Origin: Micromonospora coxensis
Lineage (GTDB): Bacteria; Actinomycetota; Actinomycetes; Mycobacteriales; Micromonosporaceae
Assembly: GCF_900090295.1 (NCBI RefSeq)
Contig: NZ_LT607753.1
Location: 4,960,001 to 5,024,000 of the forward strand
Length of the DNA stretch: 64,000 nt
Direction: 5' to 3'
Shown: positions 54,708 to 62,811 of the stretch, piece by piece
Position numbering within the stretch: position 1 is the stretch's first letter
Layout of the letters: every line of letters starts with the position of its first letter
Notes under the pieces: model-generated
The model's input: only the letters and a program-made list of their open reading frames with translations
Databases searched by the model: none
Told to the model about the DNA's origin: nothing
Translations under genes and position numbers: made by a program

Positions 54708-56224
54708 GTCCCTTCCCCCGTCCTGAGTTGGATGGCCTCCAGCACGTCCTCGCGCCCCGGCCGGTCCCGGCCGTCCAGGTCGGCGATCGTCCAGGCCAGG
54801 CGGATGATCCGGTCGAAGCCGCGGGCGGAGATCGCGCCGGAGTCGAGCCGGCCGCGCAGTTCTGCGGTGTCGCGCACCGGCAGCCGCCAGGGCGGCCGGC
54901 GCAGGTGCGGGCCGGGGATCTCGGCGTTGAGCTTGCGGCCGACCGGGGCCCACCGGGCGGCCGCCGCCCGCCGGGCGAGCGAGACCCGGGCCGCGACGCC
55001 GGCCGACGACTCGCCCGCCCGGGCCGCCTCCATCAGCTCCGCCGCCCGCACCGGCAGCAGCTTCACCTGTACGTCGATCCGGTCCAGCAGCGGCCCGGAG
55101 AGCCGCCCGAGGTAGCGCCGCCGGGCCAGCGGGCTGCACTCGCAGTACGCGTCACCGGCGGGCTTGGCGCACGGGCACGGGTTGGCCGCCAGCACCAGCT
55201 GGGTCCGGGCCGGGTACTCCGTCCCGCCCCCGCTGCGGGCGAGTTGGATGCGGCCGTGCTCCAGGGGCTGGCGCAGCGCCTCGAGCGCGCCCTTGCTGAA
55301 CTCGGGGGCCTCGTCGAGGAAGAGCACGCCCCGGTGGGCCAGCGACACCGCGCCCGGTCGGGCCAGCCCCGACCCGCCACCGACCAGCGACGGCACCGTC
55401 GCGGTGTGGTGCGGTGCCTGGAACGGCGGGCGGCGCAGCAGGCGCCCGCCCGGCGGGAGCAGCCCGGCGATCGAGTGCAGCGCGGTGACCTCCAGCGCCG
55501 CGTCGTCGTCCAGCTCGGGCAGGATCGACGGCAGTCGCTCGGCCAGCATGGTCTTGCCCGCGCCGGGCGGCCCCAGCAGCGCCAGGTGGTGCCCGCCGGC
55601 GGCGGCCACCTCCAGCGCCCGCCGGCCCAGCCCCTGCCCGGCCACGTCGGCCAGGTCCGGCCCGTCCGGGTCGGGTGCCGGCGGGTCGGCGGGCGGGTCC
55701 AGCAGCGGGCTGCCGTCTCTGACGTACGCGACCAGGCGGTGCAGTGTGTCCACCGCGCGTACCCGGATGCCCGGGATGACCGCCGCCTCGGCGGCGTTGC
55801 CCACCGGGACGACGATCCGGTCCCGCCCGGCCCGTGCCGCCGCCGCGACCATCGGCAGCACCCCGCGCACCGGCCGGACGGCCCCGTCCAGGCCCAGCTC
55901 GCCGAGGATCACCACGCCGTCGAGCGGGGCGAGGGGAAGCTCTCCGGAGCCGCCGAGCACGGCGGTCGCGATGGCCAGGTCGAACGCGGAGCCGTACTTG
56001 GGCATGGTCGCGGGCAGCAGGTTGAGGGTGATCCGCCGGTTGGGCCAGCGCTGCCCGGAGTTGACGATCGCCGCCCGTACCCGGTCCCGCGCCTCGTGCA
56101 GGGCGGTGTCGGGCAGCCCGGAGATGACCACCGCCGGCAGGCCGGGCGCCAGGTCGGCCTCCACCTCGACGAGGTGGCCGGTGACGCCGACCAGCCCGAC
56201 GCAGAGCACCTTCGCGTAGCTCAC
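54704..56224 (-). CDS. comM: Mg-chelatase-like AAA ATPase (YifB/ComM)
   Basis: 506 residues. N-terminal Lon-protease-like fold (VEVEADLAPGLPAVVISGLPD), Walker A LLGPPGAGKTMLAERLPSIL, Walker B GVLFLDEAPEF, and a C-terminal lid with a Cys cluster (NPCPCAKPAGDAYCECS). ComM drives branch migration during natural transformation. GTG 56224 gives VSYAKVLCVGL, the normal family start; the open frame upstream is repeat DNA. With dprA it forms a competence-type pair. Confidence 0.93.
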   Translation of the reverse strand: MSYAKVLCVGLVGVTGHLVEVEADLAPGLPAVVISGLPDTALHEARDRVRAAIVNSGQRWPNRRITLNLLPATMPKYGSAFDLAIATAVLGGSGELPLAPLDGVVILGELGLDGAVRPVRGVLPMVAAAARAGRDRIVVPVGNAAEAAVIPGIRVRAVDTLHRLVAYVRDGSPLLDPPADPPAPDPDGPDLADVAGQGLGRRALEVAAAGGHHLALLGPPGAGKTMLAERLPSILPELDDDAALEVTALHSIAGLLPPGGRLLRRPPFQAPHHTATVPSLVGGGSGLARPGAVSLAHRGVLFLDEAPEFSKGALEALRQPLEHGRIQLARSGGGTEYPARTQLVLAANPCPCAKPAGDAYCECSPLARRRYLGRLSGPLLDRIDVQVKLLPVRAAELMEAARAGESSAGVAARVSLARRAAAARWAPVGRKLNAEIPGPHLRRPPWRLPVRDTAELRGRLDSGAISARGFDRIIRLAWTIADLDGRDRPGREDVLEAIQLRTGEGT

Positions 56225-56225
56225 C

Positions 56226-56372
56226 GGGCCACCCCGGACCCGCTCCGGCCCTCGCCCAGCCCCACCGCCCCGGACCCGGTCCAGCCCGTGGACCACCCCG
56301 CCATCCCGGACCGGGCCCGGCCCGTTACGCGCGCCGCCACCCCGGACCAGGTTCGGCCCGTGAACCGCCCCG
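56226..56372. repeat. Degenerate ~36-bp tandem repeat, four units
   Basis: Units resembling CCACCCCGGACC, then a variable part, GCCCGTG and ACCGCCCCG recur at about 36-base spacing between comM and yraN. One minus-strand frame shows a 12-residue period (VAGRFTGRTWSG, VAARVTGRARSG, MAGWSTGWTGSG), but no start or stop logic ties it to either gene. Confidence 0.7.
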
Positions 56373-56423
56373 CCACCCCGTCGGCGCGACGGCCCGTCGC
56401 CCGGCGGATCACCGCCCCGCCCA

Positions 56424-56783
56424 TCAGAACGCGCCCTTGAGATGCTCGACCAGCGCGGGGCCCGCCGCGGGCAGCCGAACGGCCAGCACGTCGAAGCGGA
56501 CCTCGTCGGCGTCGACCCCGGATTCGGCCAGCCACCGGGCGGCGAGACCCCGAAGCCGCCGGGCCTTGCGCGGCACGACCGCCTCCGCCGGGGTGCCGTA
56601 GTCGCCGGTGCGCCGGGTCTTCACCTCGCAGAAGGCGAGCACCGCACCGTCCCAGGCGATGATGTCGATCTCGCCGTCCGGGCAGCGCCAGTTGCGGGCG
56701 ACCGGACGCAGCCCCGCCCCGATGAGGTGGCGCAGGGCGCACCGCTCGCCGTACGCGCCGACCGCCTGGTTCCGCTTCGTCAT
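56424..56783 (-). CDS. yraN: UPF0102/YraN family endonuclease-like protein
   Basis: 119 residues from ATG 56783 (MTKRNQAVGAYGERCALRHL). The restriction-endonuclease-like core has NWRCPDGEIDIIAWDGAVLAFCEVKTR, with the D-x-D...E-x-K metal site. Length is normal. It is usually found with comM and dprA, as here, and is thought to take part in DNA processing. The open frame upstream to 56876 is disregarded because it lacks conservation-like sequence. Confidence 0.92.
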   Translation of the reverse strand: MTKRNQAVGAYGERCALRHLIGAGLRPVARNWRCPDGEIDIIAWDGAVLAFCEVKTRRTGDYGTPAEAVVPRKARRLRGLAARWLAESGVDADEVRFDVLAVRLPAAGPALVEHLKGAF

Positions 56784-57039
56784 GGCGTCGAGGGTGCGGT
56801 GGCGGAGACGGACGGCGCCGCGACGATCGTGCCGGCTGTGGACGGCGGGGCGGCCTGTGGACAGCAACCCGATCATGCCCTCGGTGTGCTACGCGTACCG
56901 TCCCCCGGAGGTGCCGGCGTGCGGCCTGCCGCAGGTCGGCCAGGACTGCGGCACGCGGTGGTTGACGTCGAAGCTGACGAGCGCGCCGCGCCCGCCGTGG
57001 GTCGGCCGGGAATCCGGCACGCGCTCTAGCCTGGCCGGC

Positions 57040-57522
57040 ATGACGGGCGACTGGCGGGACGACCGGGTCGGGGCGGCGCTGCGTGGCGAGAACCCGACCG
57101 TGCTGCGGCGCCTCACCGCCGGGTTCGCGGTGCTCGGCGACGTCCAGTTCCTGCCCGGCTACTGCGTCCTGATCAGCGACGATCCGGCCGCCGACCGGCT
57201 GGCCGACCTGCCCCGGGAGCGCCGGCTGGCCTTCCTCGCCGACCTGGATCTGCTGGGCGAGGCGGTCCACCGGGTCTGCGCGCGCCGCGACCCGGCCTTC
57301 CGCCGGGTCAACTACGAGATCCTCGGCAACCTCGACGCCTTCCTGCACGCCCACGTGCGCCCCCGCTACGACTGGGAGCCGGCCGAGCTGCGCCGGGGCC
57401 CGGCCACCGCGTACCCGGTCGAGGTGTGGCGCGACCCGGCGCACGCGCTCGGGCCCCGCCACCGGGAGCTGCGCGCCCTGCTCACCGCCGAGCTGGACGC
57501 GCTGACGGCCGATCACCACTGA
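57040..57522 (+). CDS. HIT-superfamily protein (diadenosine polyphosphate hydrolase-like)
   Basis: 160 residues. [21 protein letters not shown] and [23 protein letters not shown] are typical of HIT-like hydrolases. The active-site region reads HAHVRPR, where classic HIT proteins have HxHxHxx, so one His is replaced by Arg; activity is therefore uncertain. TAGCCT (57027-57032) is seven bases before the ATG, giving a leaderless start. It stands alone, divergent from yraN. Confidence 0.78.
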   Translation: MTGDWRDDRVGAALRGENPTVLRRLTAGFAVLGDVQFLPGYCVLISDDPAADRLADLPRERRLAFLADLDLLGEAVHRVCARRDPAFRRVNYEILGNLDAFLHAHVRPRYDWEPAELRRGPATAYPVEVWRDPAHALGPRHRELRALLTAELDALTADHH

Positions 57523-57586
57523 CCGGGCGGACGAGGGCGCAGGGGGCGAATGGCGGCACGGGGGACGGTCGCATACCGTGCCGGAC

Positions 57587-58552
57587 GTGGACGCACGACG
57601 GAGCTACCCCGAAGACCAGGAGTCGCGCTGGTACCCCGCCGGCCGCGAACGCGGGTACGACGAGCAGGACTGGCGTGGCGGCGGCGAGGCACGCCCGCGC
57701 GACGAGCAGTTCCGTACCCCGGACCAGCGCGTCGCCGAGGAGGGTCGCTACGCCGACGCCGGCCGTTACGACGGGACCGGACGCTTCGGCGCCGTCGACC
57801 CGTTCGGTGACGGCCGCCCCGAGTCGGACGGATACCGCCCGACCCGCGCACGGCGGGCCGAACGGGACGACCCGGAGGTCTCCGGCGAGCTGCCCGGGGA
57901 TCGCCCCGGCCGCCGCGCCGCCCGGGAGGCCGGGCCGGACCCGCTCTCCACGAGTGGCGCCGGCCCGCTGACCGCGGACCGGCTCGCCACGACGGGAGCG
58001 GGGCCGCTGACCGGTGGCGCGTCGGAGCACGCCGATCGGCTCGCCACCACCGGGGCCGGCCCGCTCGCCGGTGGCCCCGCCGACCGGCCCGCCCCGCTGG
58101 CCGGGTACCCGATCATCGGGGCGAACCGGCCCGGTGAGCCGGCGAACCCGCTGGAGATGCCGACCGGCCCGATGCCCCCGGTGCTGCCCCGGCCGGACGT
58201 GACGGCGGGCCCGGACGGCGCGTACCGGCCGGCGGGCGCGCCCTCCGACGGCGTCTACCGGACCCGGCGCCCGGCGCTGGCGGCGCTGCTCGGCCTGCTG
58301 GTCCTGGTCTTCGAACTCCCGGCGCTGCGGGTGCTGCTGCACGGCCTGACCGGCGATCCGGTCTCCACGTCGCACGTGGTCGTGGGCACGTTCCTGGTCG
58401 TCGGGCTGCCGATCTTCGCCGGCGGCCTGTACGGGCTGCGCACCGGCGGACTGGCGATGGCCGACGGCGCGCGGGGCTGGCTGCGCCCGCCGACCGCCTA
58501 CCTGACCGTCGGGCTGGCCCTCTTCCTCGCCGCCGCCCTGGCGGCCGGCTGA
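57587..58552 (+). CDS. Membrane protein with long disordered N-terminus
   Basis: 321 residues. Residues 1-225 are charged, Gly/Pro/Arg-rich and repetitive ([20 protein letters not shown]), with no predicted fold. The C-terminal 95 residues have three hydrophobic segments: [39 protein letters not shown] and [21 protein letters not shown] 57587 is preferred because TACCGT (57574-57579) lies seven bases upstream; GTG 57578 overlaps that box. Function unknown. It precedes rpsB on the same strand. Confidence 0.7.
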   Translation: MDARRSYPEDQESRWYPAGRERGYDEQDWRGGGEARPRDEQFRTPDQRVAEEGRYADAGRYDGTGRFGAVDPFGDGRPESDGYRPTRARRAERDDPEVSGELPGDRPGRRAAREAGPDPLSTSGAGPLTADRLATTGAGPLTGGASEHADRLATTGAGPLAGGPADRPAPLAGYPIIGANRPGEPANPLEMPTGPMPPVLPRPDVTAGPDGAYRPAGAPSDGVYRTRRPALAALLGLLVLVFELPALRVLLHGLTGDPVSTSHVVVGTFLVVGLPIFAGGLYGLRTGGLAMADGARGWLRPPTAYLTVGLALFLAAALAAG

Positions 58553-58579
58553 CCCGCCGCGCTGACCCCGCCGGCTGAC

Positions 58580-58607
58580 CCGCCGGGCGGGTTCGCGCAC
58601 CCGGCGG
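58580..58607 (+). terminator. Hairpin after the membrane protein gene
   Basis: CCGCCGGG (58580-58587) pairs with CCCGGCGG (58600-58607) around a 12-base loop, between the membrane protein gene and rpsB. Confidence 0.45.
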
Positions 58608-58702
58608 CCCGGCGGCGGGACAGGGGCGTACACTGGTCGACTGGCGACCGCCTCGCGCGGTCGACCTCGCGCGCCCTCTCCACGGTTCCGTGGGGCGACG
58701 GC

Positions 58703-58798
58703 CTCCCTGGTCCCGATCGTTCGGGCCCACCATGGCCGGCGACCGGGCGCCAGGACGCCCGGCCGCCGGCCGGGCGGGACAACCAGGGACCAAGGGAG
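58703..58798 (+). promoter_or_regulatory. rpsB leader with a possible SD-sequestering stem
   Basis: CTCCCTGGTCCC (58703-58714) can pair with GGGACCAAGGGAG (58786-58798) with one bulged A. The right arm contains the AAGGGAG ribosome binding site of rpsB. A candidate -10 box, TACACT, is at 58629-58634, so the transcript would include this stem. S2 leaders in other bacteria mediate autoregulation; here it is inference. Confidence 0.5.
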
Positions 58799-58807
58799 TA
58801 CCCCACC

Positions 58808-59665
58808 ATGGCCGTCGTGACCATGCGCCAGCTGCTGGAGAGCGGTGTCCACTTCGGGCACCAGACCCGGCGCTGGAACCCGAAGATGAAGCGCTTCATC
58901 TTCACCGAGCGCAACGGTATCTACATCATCGACCTGCGCCAGACCCTCGACTACATCGAGAAGGCGTACGACTTCGTGCGCAACACGGTGGCCGAGGGCG
59001 GCAGCATCCTCTTCGTCGGCACCAAGAAGCAGGCCCAGGAGGCCATCGCCGAGCAGGCGACCCGGGTCGGCCAGCCGTACGTCAACCACCGCTGGCTCGG
59101 CGGCATGCTGACCAACTTCCAGACGGTGTACAAGCGGCTGCAGCGCATGAAGGAGCTGGAGGCCCTGGGTGACCTGAGCGGCACCGCCGCCGGTTACACC
59201 AAGAAGGAGACCCTGCAGCTGTTCCGCGAGAAGACCAAGCTCACCAAGACCCTTGGTGGCCTGCGGGACATGCAGAAGCTCCCGGCCGCGATCTGGGTGG
59301 TCGACACCAAGAAGGAGCACATCGCCGTCGACGAGGCCCGCAAGCTGGGCATCCCGGTGATCGCCGTGCTCGACACCAACTGCGACCCGGACGAGGTCGA
59401 CTTCCCGATCCCGGGCAACGACGACGCGATCCGCTCGGCCGAGCTGCTGACCAAGGTCGTCGCCGCCGCCGTCGCCGATGGTCTGATCGCCCGCTCCGGT
59501 CGCCGCCGTGGCGGCGACGAGAAGCCCGAGGCGGGTCAGGTCGGCGCCGACGAGCCGCTGGCCGAGTGGGAGCGCGAGCTGCTCGAGGAGCCGAAGAAGG
59601 CCGACGAGCAGCCGGCGGCCGAGCAGCAGCCGGCCGAGCAGCCGGCGACCGCCGCCGCGGAGTGA
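58808..59665 (+). CDS. rpsB: 30S ribosomal protein S2
   Basis: 285 residues. Starts [20 protein letters not shown] and contains [70 protein letters not shown]. The last ~50 residues are an acidic Glu/Ala/Pro extension common in actinobacteria. The AAGGGAG site ends nine bases before ATG. It heads the rpsB-tsf-pyrH-frr cluster. A hairpin follows directly. Confidence 0.97.
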   Translation: MAVVTMRQLLESGVHFGHQTRRWNPKMKRFIFTERNGIYIIDLRQTLDYIEKAYDFVRNTVAEGGSILFVGTKKQAQEAIAEQATRVGQPYVNHRWLGGMLTNFQTVYKRLQRMKELEALGDLSGTAAGYTKKETLQLFREKTKLTKTLGGLRDMQKLPAAIWVVDTKKEHIAVDEARKLGIPVIAVLDTNCDPDEVDFPIPGNDDAIRSAELLTKVVAAAVADGLIARSGRRRGGDEKPEAGQVGADEPLAEWERELLEEPKKADEQPAAEQQPAEQPATAAAE

Positions 59666-59680
59666 TCGCACCGTCGCTTC

Positions 59681-59708
59681 CCCGCCGTCCGTTTTCGCGG
59701 ACGGCGGG
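59681..59708 (+). terminator. Hairpin between rpsB and tsf
   Basis: CCCGCCGTCCG (59681-59691) pairs perfectly with CGGACGGCGGG (59698-59708) around TTTTCG. It may attenuate tsf relative to rpsB, or block RNA decay. Confidence 0.6.
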
Positions 59709-59804
59709 GAGCGGCGGGTACGCCGGACACATCCGGCCCGGATCCGGGTAACCGGCACCCAGACCATCCCACCGCAGTTCCGACACGACACCGAAGAGAG
59801 AGTC

Positions 59805-60632
59805 ATGTCCAACTTCACCGCCGCGGACGTCAAGAAGCTCCGCGACCTCACCGGCGCCGGCATGATGGACTGCAAGAAGGCGCTGACCGAGGCCGAGGGC
59901 GACTTCGACAAGGCCGTCGAGATCCTGCGCGTCAAGGGCGCCAAGGACGTCGGCAAGCGGGCCGGCCGCACCGCCGCCAACGGTCTCGTCGCGCACTCCG
60001 GCCAGGCGCTGCTCGAGCTCAACTGCGAGACGGACTTCGTCGCCAAGAACGACGCCTTCATCGCGCTGGCCCAGCAGCTGGTCGAGCACGGCGAGCGCAG
60101 CGGCGTGAGCAACGCCGAGGAGCTGCTCGCCTCCGAGCTGGACGGCCGGACGGTCGCCGACCTGATCCAGGAGCAGTCGGCCAAGATCGGTGAGAAGCTG
60201 GTGCTCAACCGCTTCGCCAAGCTCGAGGGCAGCACCGCCGTCTACCTGCACCGCAAGAGCCAGGACCTGCCCCCGGCGGTCGGCGTGCTGGTGCAGTACA
60301 GCGGCAAGACCGACGAGGCCGGCGACGCCGACGCCCGCGCGGTCGCGATGCAGATCGCCGCGATGCGGCCGAAGTACCTCACCCGGGACGAGGTGCCGGC
60401 CGAGGTCGTCGAGTCCGAGCGGCGCATCGCCGAGCAGACCGCCCGCGAGGAGAACAAGCCCGAGGCGGCGCTGCCGAAGATCGTCGAGGGTCGGGTCAAC
60501 GCCTTCTTCAAGGACTACGTCCTGGTCGAGCAGGCGTCGGTCGCCGACAACAAGAAGACCGTGAAGCAGGTGCTGGCCGAGGCCGGCATCGAGGTGACCC
60601 GCTTCCTGCGGTTCGAGGTCGGCCAGGCCTGA
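59805..60632 (+). CDS. tsf: Elongation factor Ts
   Basis: 275 residues. Begins [20 protein letters not shown] with the TDxVGIMDCKKAL-like segment [14 protein letters not shown]; core has [17 protein letters not shown] and [16 protein letters not shown]. It is the nucleotide exchange factor for EF-Tu. ATG 59805 follows GAGAGAG. Two hairpins after the stop separate it from pyrH, so pyrH likely has its own promoter. Confidence 0.97.
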   Translation: MSNFTAADVKKLRDLTGAGMMDCKKALTEAEGDFDKAVEILRVKGAKDVGKRAGRTAANGLVAHSGQALLELNCETDFVAKNDAFIALAQQLVEHGERSGVSNAEELLASELDGRTVADLIQEQSAKIGEKLVLNRFAKLEGSTAVYLHRKSQDLPPAVGVLVQYSGKTDEAGDADARAVAMQIAAMRPKYLTRDEVPAEVVESERRIAEQTAREENKPEAALPKIVEGRVNAFFKDYVLVEQASVADNKKTVKQVLAEAGIEVTRFLRFEVGQA

Positions 60633-60640
60633 TCCGCCGG

Positions 60641-60663
60641 CACGGGCGCATGCCGCGCCCGTG
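60641..60663 (+). terminator. Hairpin 1 after tsf
   Basis: CACGGGCGC (60641-60649) pairs with GCGCCCGTG (60655-60663) around a five-base loop, nine bases after the tsf stop. Confidence 0.7.
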
Positions 60664-60677
60664 GGCAGGGAAACGTC

Positions 60678-60725
60678 GACGAGGAGGCCGCCGGTGTACG
60701 TGACAGGCACCGCGGCCTCCTCGTC
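60678..60725 (+). terminator. Hairpin 2 after tsf
   Basis: Arm 60678-60696 pairs with 60708-60725 with one bulged C: 18 base pairs. Together with hairpin 1 it forms a tandem terminator. Confidence 0.7.
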
Positions 60726-60796
60726 ACATAGGGTCGGCAACGGCAGTCGAGCGGTACGCGGCGCGCGGGACGTGCGCCCGGGGAAGGGCGGGGCGG

Positions 60797-61564
60797 ATGA
60801 CGCAGGTTGTGAGTGACCGGAGCCTGGAGGCTGACGACCCGACGGCGCCGCCGCCCGGGCGGGCCCGCCGGGTGGTGCTGAAGCTCTCCGGTGAGGTCTT
60901 CGGCGGCGGCGCGATCGGCGTCGACCCGGACGTCGTACAGGCCATCGCCCGGCAGATCGCCACCGTCGTCCGGCGCGGGGTGCAGGTCTCCGTCGTGGTC
61001 GGCGGCGGCAACTTCTTCCGCGGCGCCGAACTGCAGAAGCGCGGCATGGACCGGGCCCGGGCCGACTACATGGGCATGCTCGGCACCGTGATGAACTGCC
61101 TCGCCCTGCAGGACTTCCTGGAGAAGGAGGGCATCGAGACGCGCGTGCAGAGCGCGATCACGATGGCCCAGGTCGCGGAGCCGTACATCCCGCTGCGCGC
61201 CATCCGGCACCTGGAGAAGGGCCGCGTGGTCATCTTCGGGGCGGGCGCCGGCATGCCGTACTTCTCCACCGACACGGTCGCCGCGCAGCGGGCGCTGGAG
61301 ATCCGCGCCGACGTGGTGCTGATGAGCAAGAACGGGGTGGACGGCGTCTACACCGCCGATCCCCGGGTCGACCCGACCGCCAGCAAGTTCGACTCGATCA
61401 CCTTCTCCGAGGTGCTGCGCCGCAACCTCCGGGTGGCCGACGCCGCCGCGTTCAGCCTCTGCATGGAGAACGGGCTGCCGATGCTGGTCTTCGGCGCACA
61501 GGGCGACGACACGATCATCCGCGCGGTCGGCGGCGACAAGATCGGTACGCTGATCACCGCCTGA
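60797..61564 (+). CDS. pyrH: Uridylate (UMP) kinase
   Basis: 255 residues. [10 protein letters not shown] (nucleotide-binding), [47 protein letters not shown] and [15 protein letters not shown] are the PyrH motifs. It phosphorylates UMP with ATP and is essential for pyrimidine nucleotides. An N-terminal extension of about 22 residues precedes the core, as in some actinobacteria. It lies 165 bases after tsf, past two terminators. Confidence 0.97.
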   Translation: MTQVVSDRSLEADDPTAPPPGRARRVVLKLSGEVFGGGAIGVDPDVVQAIARQIATVVRRGVQVSVVVGGGNFFRGAELQKRGMDRARADYMGMLGTVMNCLALQDFLEKEGIETRVQSAITMAQVAEPYIPLRAIRHLEKGRVVIFGAGAGMPYFSTDTVAAQRALEIRADVVLMSKNGVDGVYTADPRVDPTASKFDSITFSEVLRRNLRVADAAAFSLCMENGLPMLVFGAQGDDTIIRAVGGDKIGTLITA

Positions 61565-61645
61565 ACGGCCCCCGCCACCGCGGCGGTCCTCCGACAGACA
61601 GCAGCATCAGCCCACGACGAGCAACAGAAGGAGGCGAGGAGACCG

Positions 61646-62203
61646 GTGATCGACGACACCCTCCTCGAGGCCGAGGAGAAGATGGAGCGTGCCATCGAGC
61701 ACGCCAAGGAGGAGTTCGGCGCCATCCGCACCGGTCGCGCCAACGCCGCCATGTTCTCCAAGGTCATCATCGACTACTACGGCAGCCCGACCCCGCTGCC
61801 GCAGATGGCGTCCATCGGTGTGCCCGAGCCGCGGATGGTCATCATCAAGCCGTACGACAACTCGCAGATCAACGCCATGGAGAAGGCGATCCGCGACTCC
61901 GACCTCGGCGTGAACCCGAACAACGAGGGCAACCAGCTGCGCATCCTGCTCCCGCAGATGACCGAGGAGCGCCGCCGCGAGATGATCAAGGTGGCCCGGC
62001 ACAAGGGCGAGGAGGCCAAGGTGGCCGTCCGCAACGTCCGCCGCAAGGGCAAGGAGGAGCTGGACCGCCTCGTCAAGGACGGGGAGGTCGGCGAGGACGA
62101 GGGCCGTCGCGCCGAGAAGGAGCTCGACGACCTGACCCAGCGCTACGTCGCCACCGTCGACGAGCTCGTCAAGCACAAGGAAGCCGAGCTGCTCGAGGTC
62201 TGA
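61646..62203 (+). CDS. frr: Ribosome recycling factor
   Basis: 185 residues, standard RRF length. [20 protein letters not shown] forms the first long helix; [26 protein letters not shown] and [15 protein letters not shown] are conserved. Together with EF-G it splits post-termination ribosomes. GTG 61646 follows GGAGGCGAGGAG. A 15-bp perfect terminator starts 13 bases after the stop. Confidence 0.97.
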   Translation: MIDDTLLEAEEKMERAIEHAKEEFGAIRTGRANAAMFSKVIIDYYGSPTPLPQMASIGVPEPRMVIIKPYDNSQINAMEKAIRDSDLGVNPNNEGNQLRILLPQMTEERRREMIKVARHKGEEAKVAVRNVRRKGKEELDRLVKDGEVGEDEGRRAEKELDDLTQRYVATVDELVKHKEAELLEV

Positions 62204-62216
62204 GCGACCGGCTCCG

Positions 62217-62261
62217 CGGCACCGGCGTCCCGCCCCCTCGGGCGGTGGGACGCCGGTGCCG
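62217..62261 (+). terminator. Terminator after frr
   Basis: CGGCACCGGCGTCCC (62217-62231) pairs perfectly with GGGACGCCGGTGCCG (62247-62261), a 15-bp stem. Confidence 0.85.
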
Positions 62262-62350
62262 CTGTCGTCGGGCCCCGGACGTCACCCGTCCGTCCCGCGC
62301 CCGGCGACACCGACGTACGGGATGGCGGCGCGGTGCGGCAGTGCTCGCCG

Positions 62351-62458
62351 CGGCCCGGCTCACCTGCGCGGCCCGGCTCGCCCGCGCGGCCCGGCTCGCC
62401 CGCGCGGCCCGGCTCGCCCGCGCGACCAGGCTCGCCCGCGCGACCAGGCTCGCCTGCG
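62351..62458. repeat. 18-bp tandem array, six units
   Basis: Six units of CGGCCCGGCTCGCCCGCG type, two with ACCA replacing GCCC. In one frame it reads as RPGSPA repeats, but no gene structure supports translation. Confidence 0.95.
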
Positions 62459-62470
62459 CGGCCCGGCCCC

Positions 62471-62593
62471 GGGGCCGGGCGCCCCCGGGGCCGGGCGCCC
62501 CCGGGGCCGGGCGCCCCCGGGGCCGGGCGCCCCCGGGGCCGGGCGCCCCCGGGGCCGGGCGCCCCCGGGGCCGGGCGCCCCCGGGGCCGGGCT
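62471..62593. repeat. 16-bp tandem array, seven perfect units plus a partial
   Basis: GGGGCCGGGCGCCCCC repeated seven times without change (62471-62582), then an 11-base partial unit. Each unit is self-complementary around GGGCGCCC, so single strands can fold. It follows the 18-bp array with only 12 bases between. Confidence 0.97.
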
Positions 62594-62656
62594 CACCCGC
62601 GCGGCCCGGGCGAGGTCCCGGCGGCCCTCGTCCGCCCTGCCGGGGCGGGGAGTGCA

Positions 62657-62706
62657 GTAGGCTCGGCACGATTCCCGGGCCACCACGCGGTGAACGACGG
62701 GAATCG
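62657..62706 (+). promoter_or_regulatory. Candidate promoter and inverted repeat before cdsA
   Basis: TAGGCT at 62657-62662 fits a -10 box. CGATTCCCG (62669-62677) and CGGGAATCG (62698-62706) form a perfect 9+9 inverted repeat with a 20-base spacer just downstream, a possible operator or hairpin in the leader. Confidence 0.4.
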
Positions 62707-62811
62707 ACCGGTCGAAGGGCCGGGCAATCGGACGGAACAGTCGCGCGTGTAGGGGATGGCCTTGGTCTTGCGTCATGTGGTGGAACTCGTACCGTCGCCG
62801 TTCGGTGCGTG

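Noticed and set aside
62333..62752. 139-codon plus-strand ORF of RPGSPA repeats over the arrays before cdsA
   Set aside because: No ribosome binding site, no non-repeat conserved part, and the 16-bp array is not frame-preserving. It is better read as non-coding tandem DNA.
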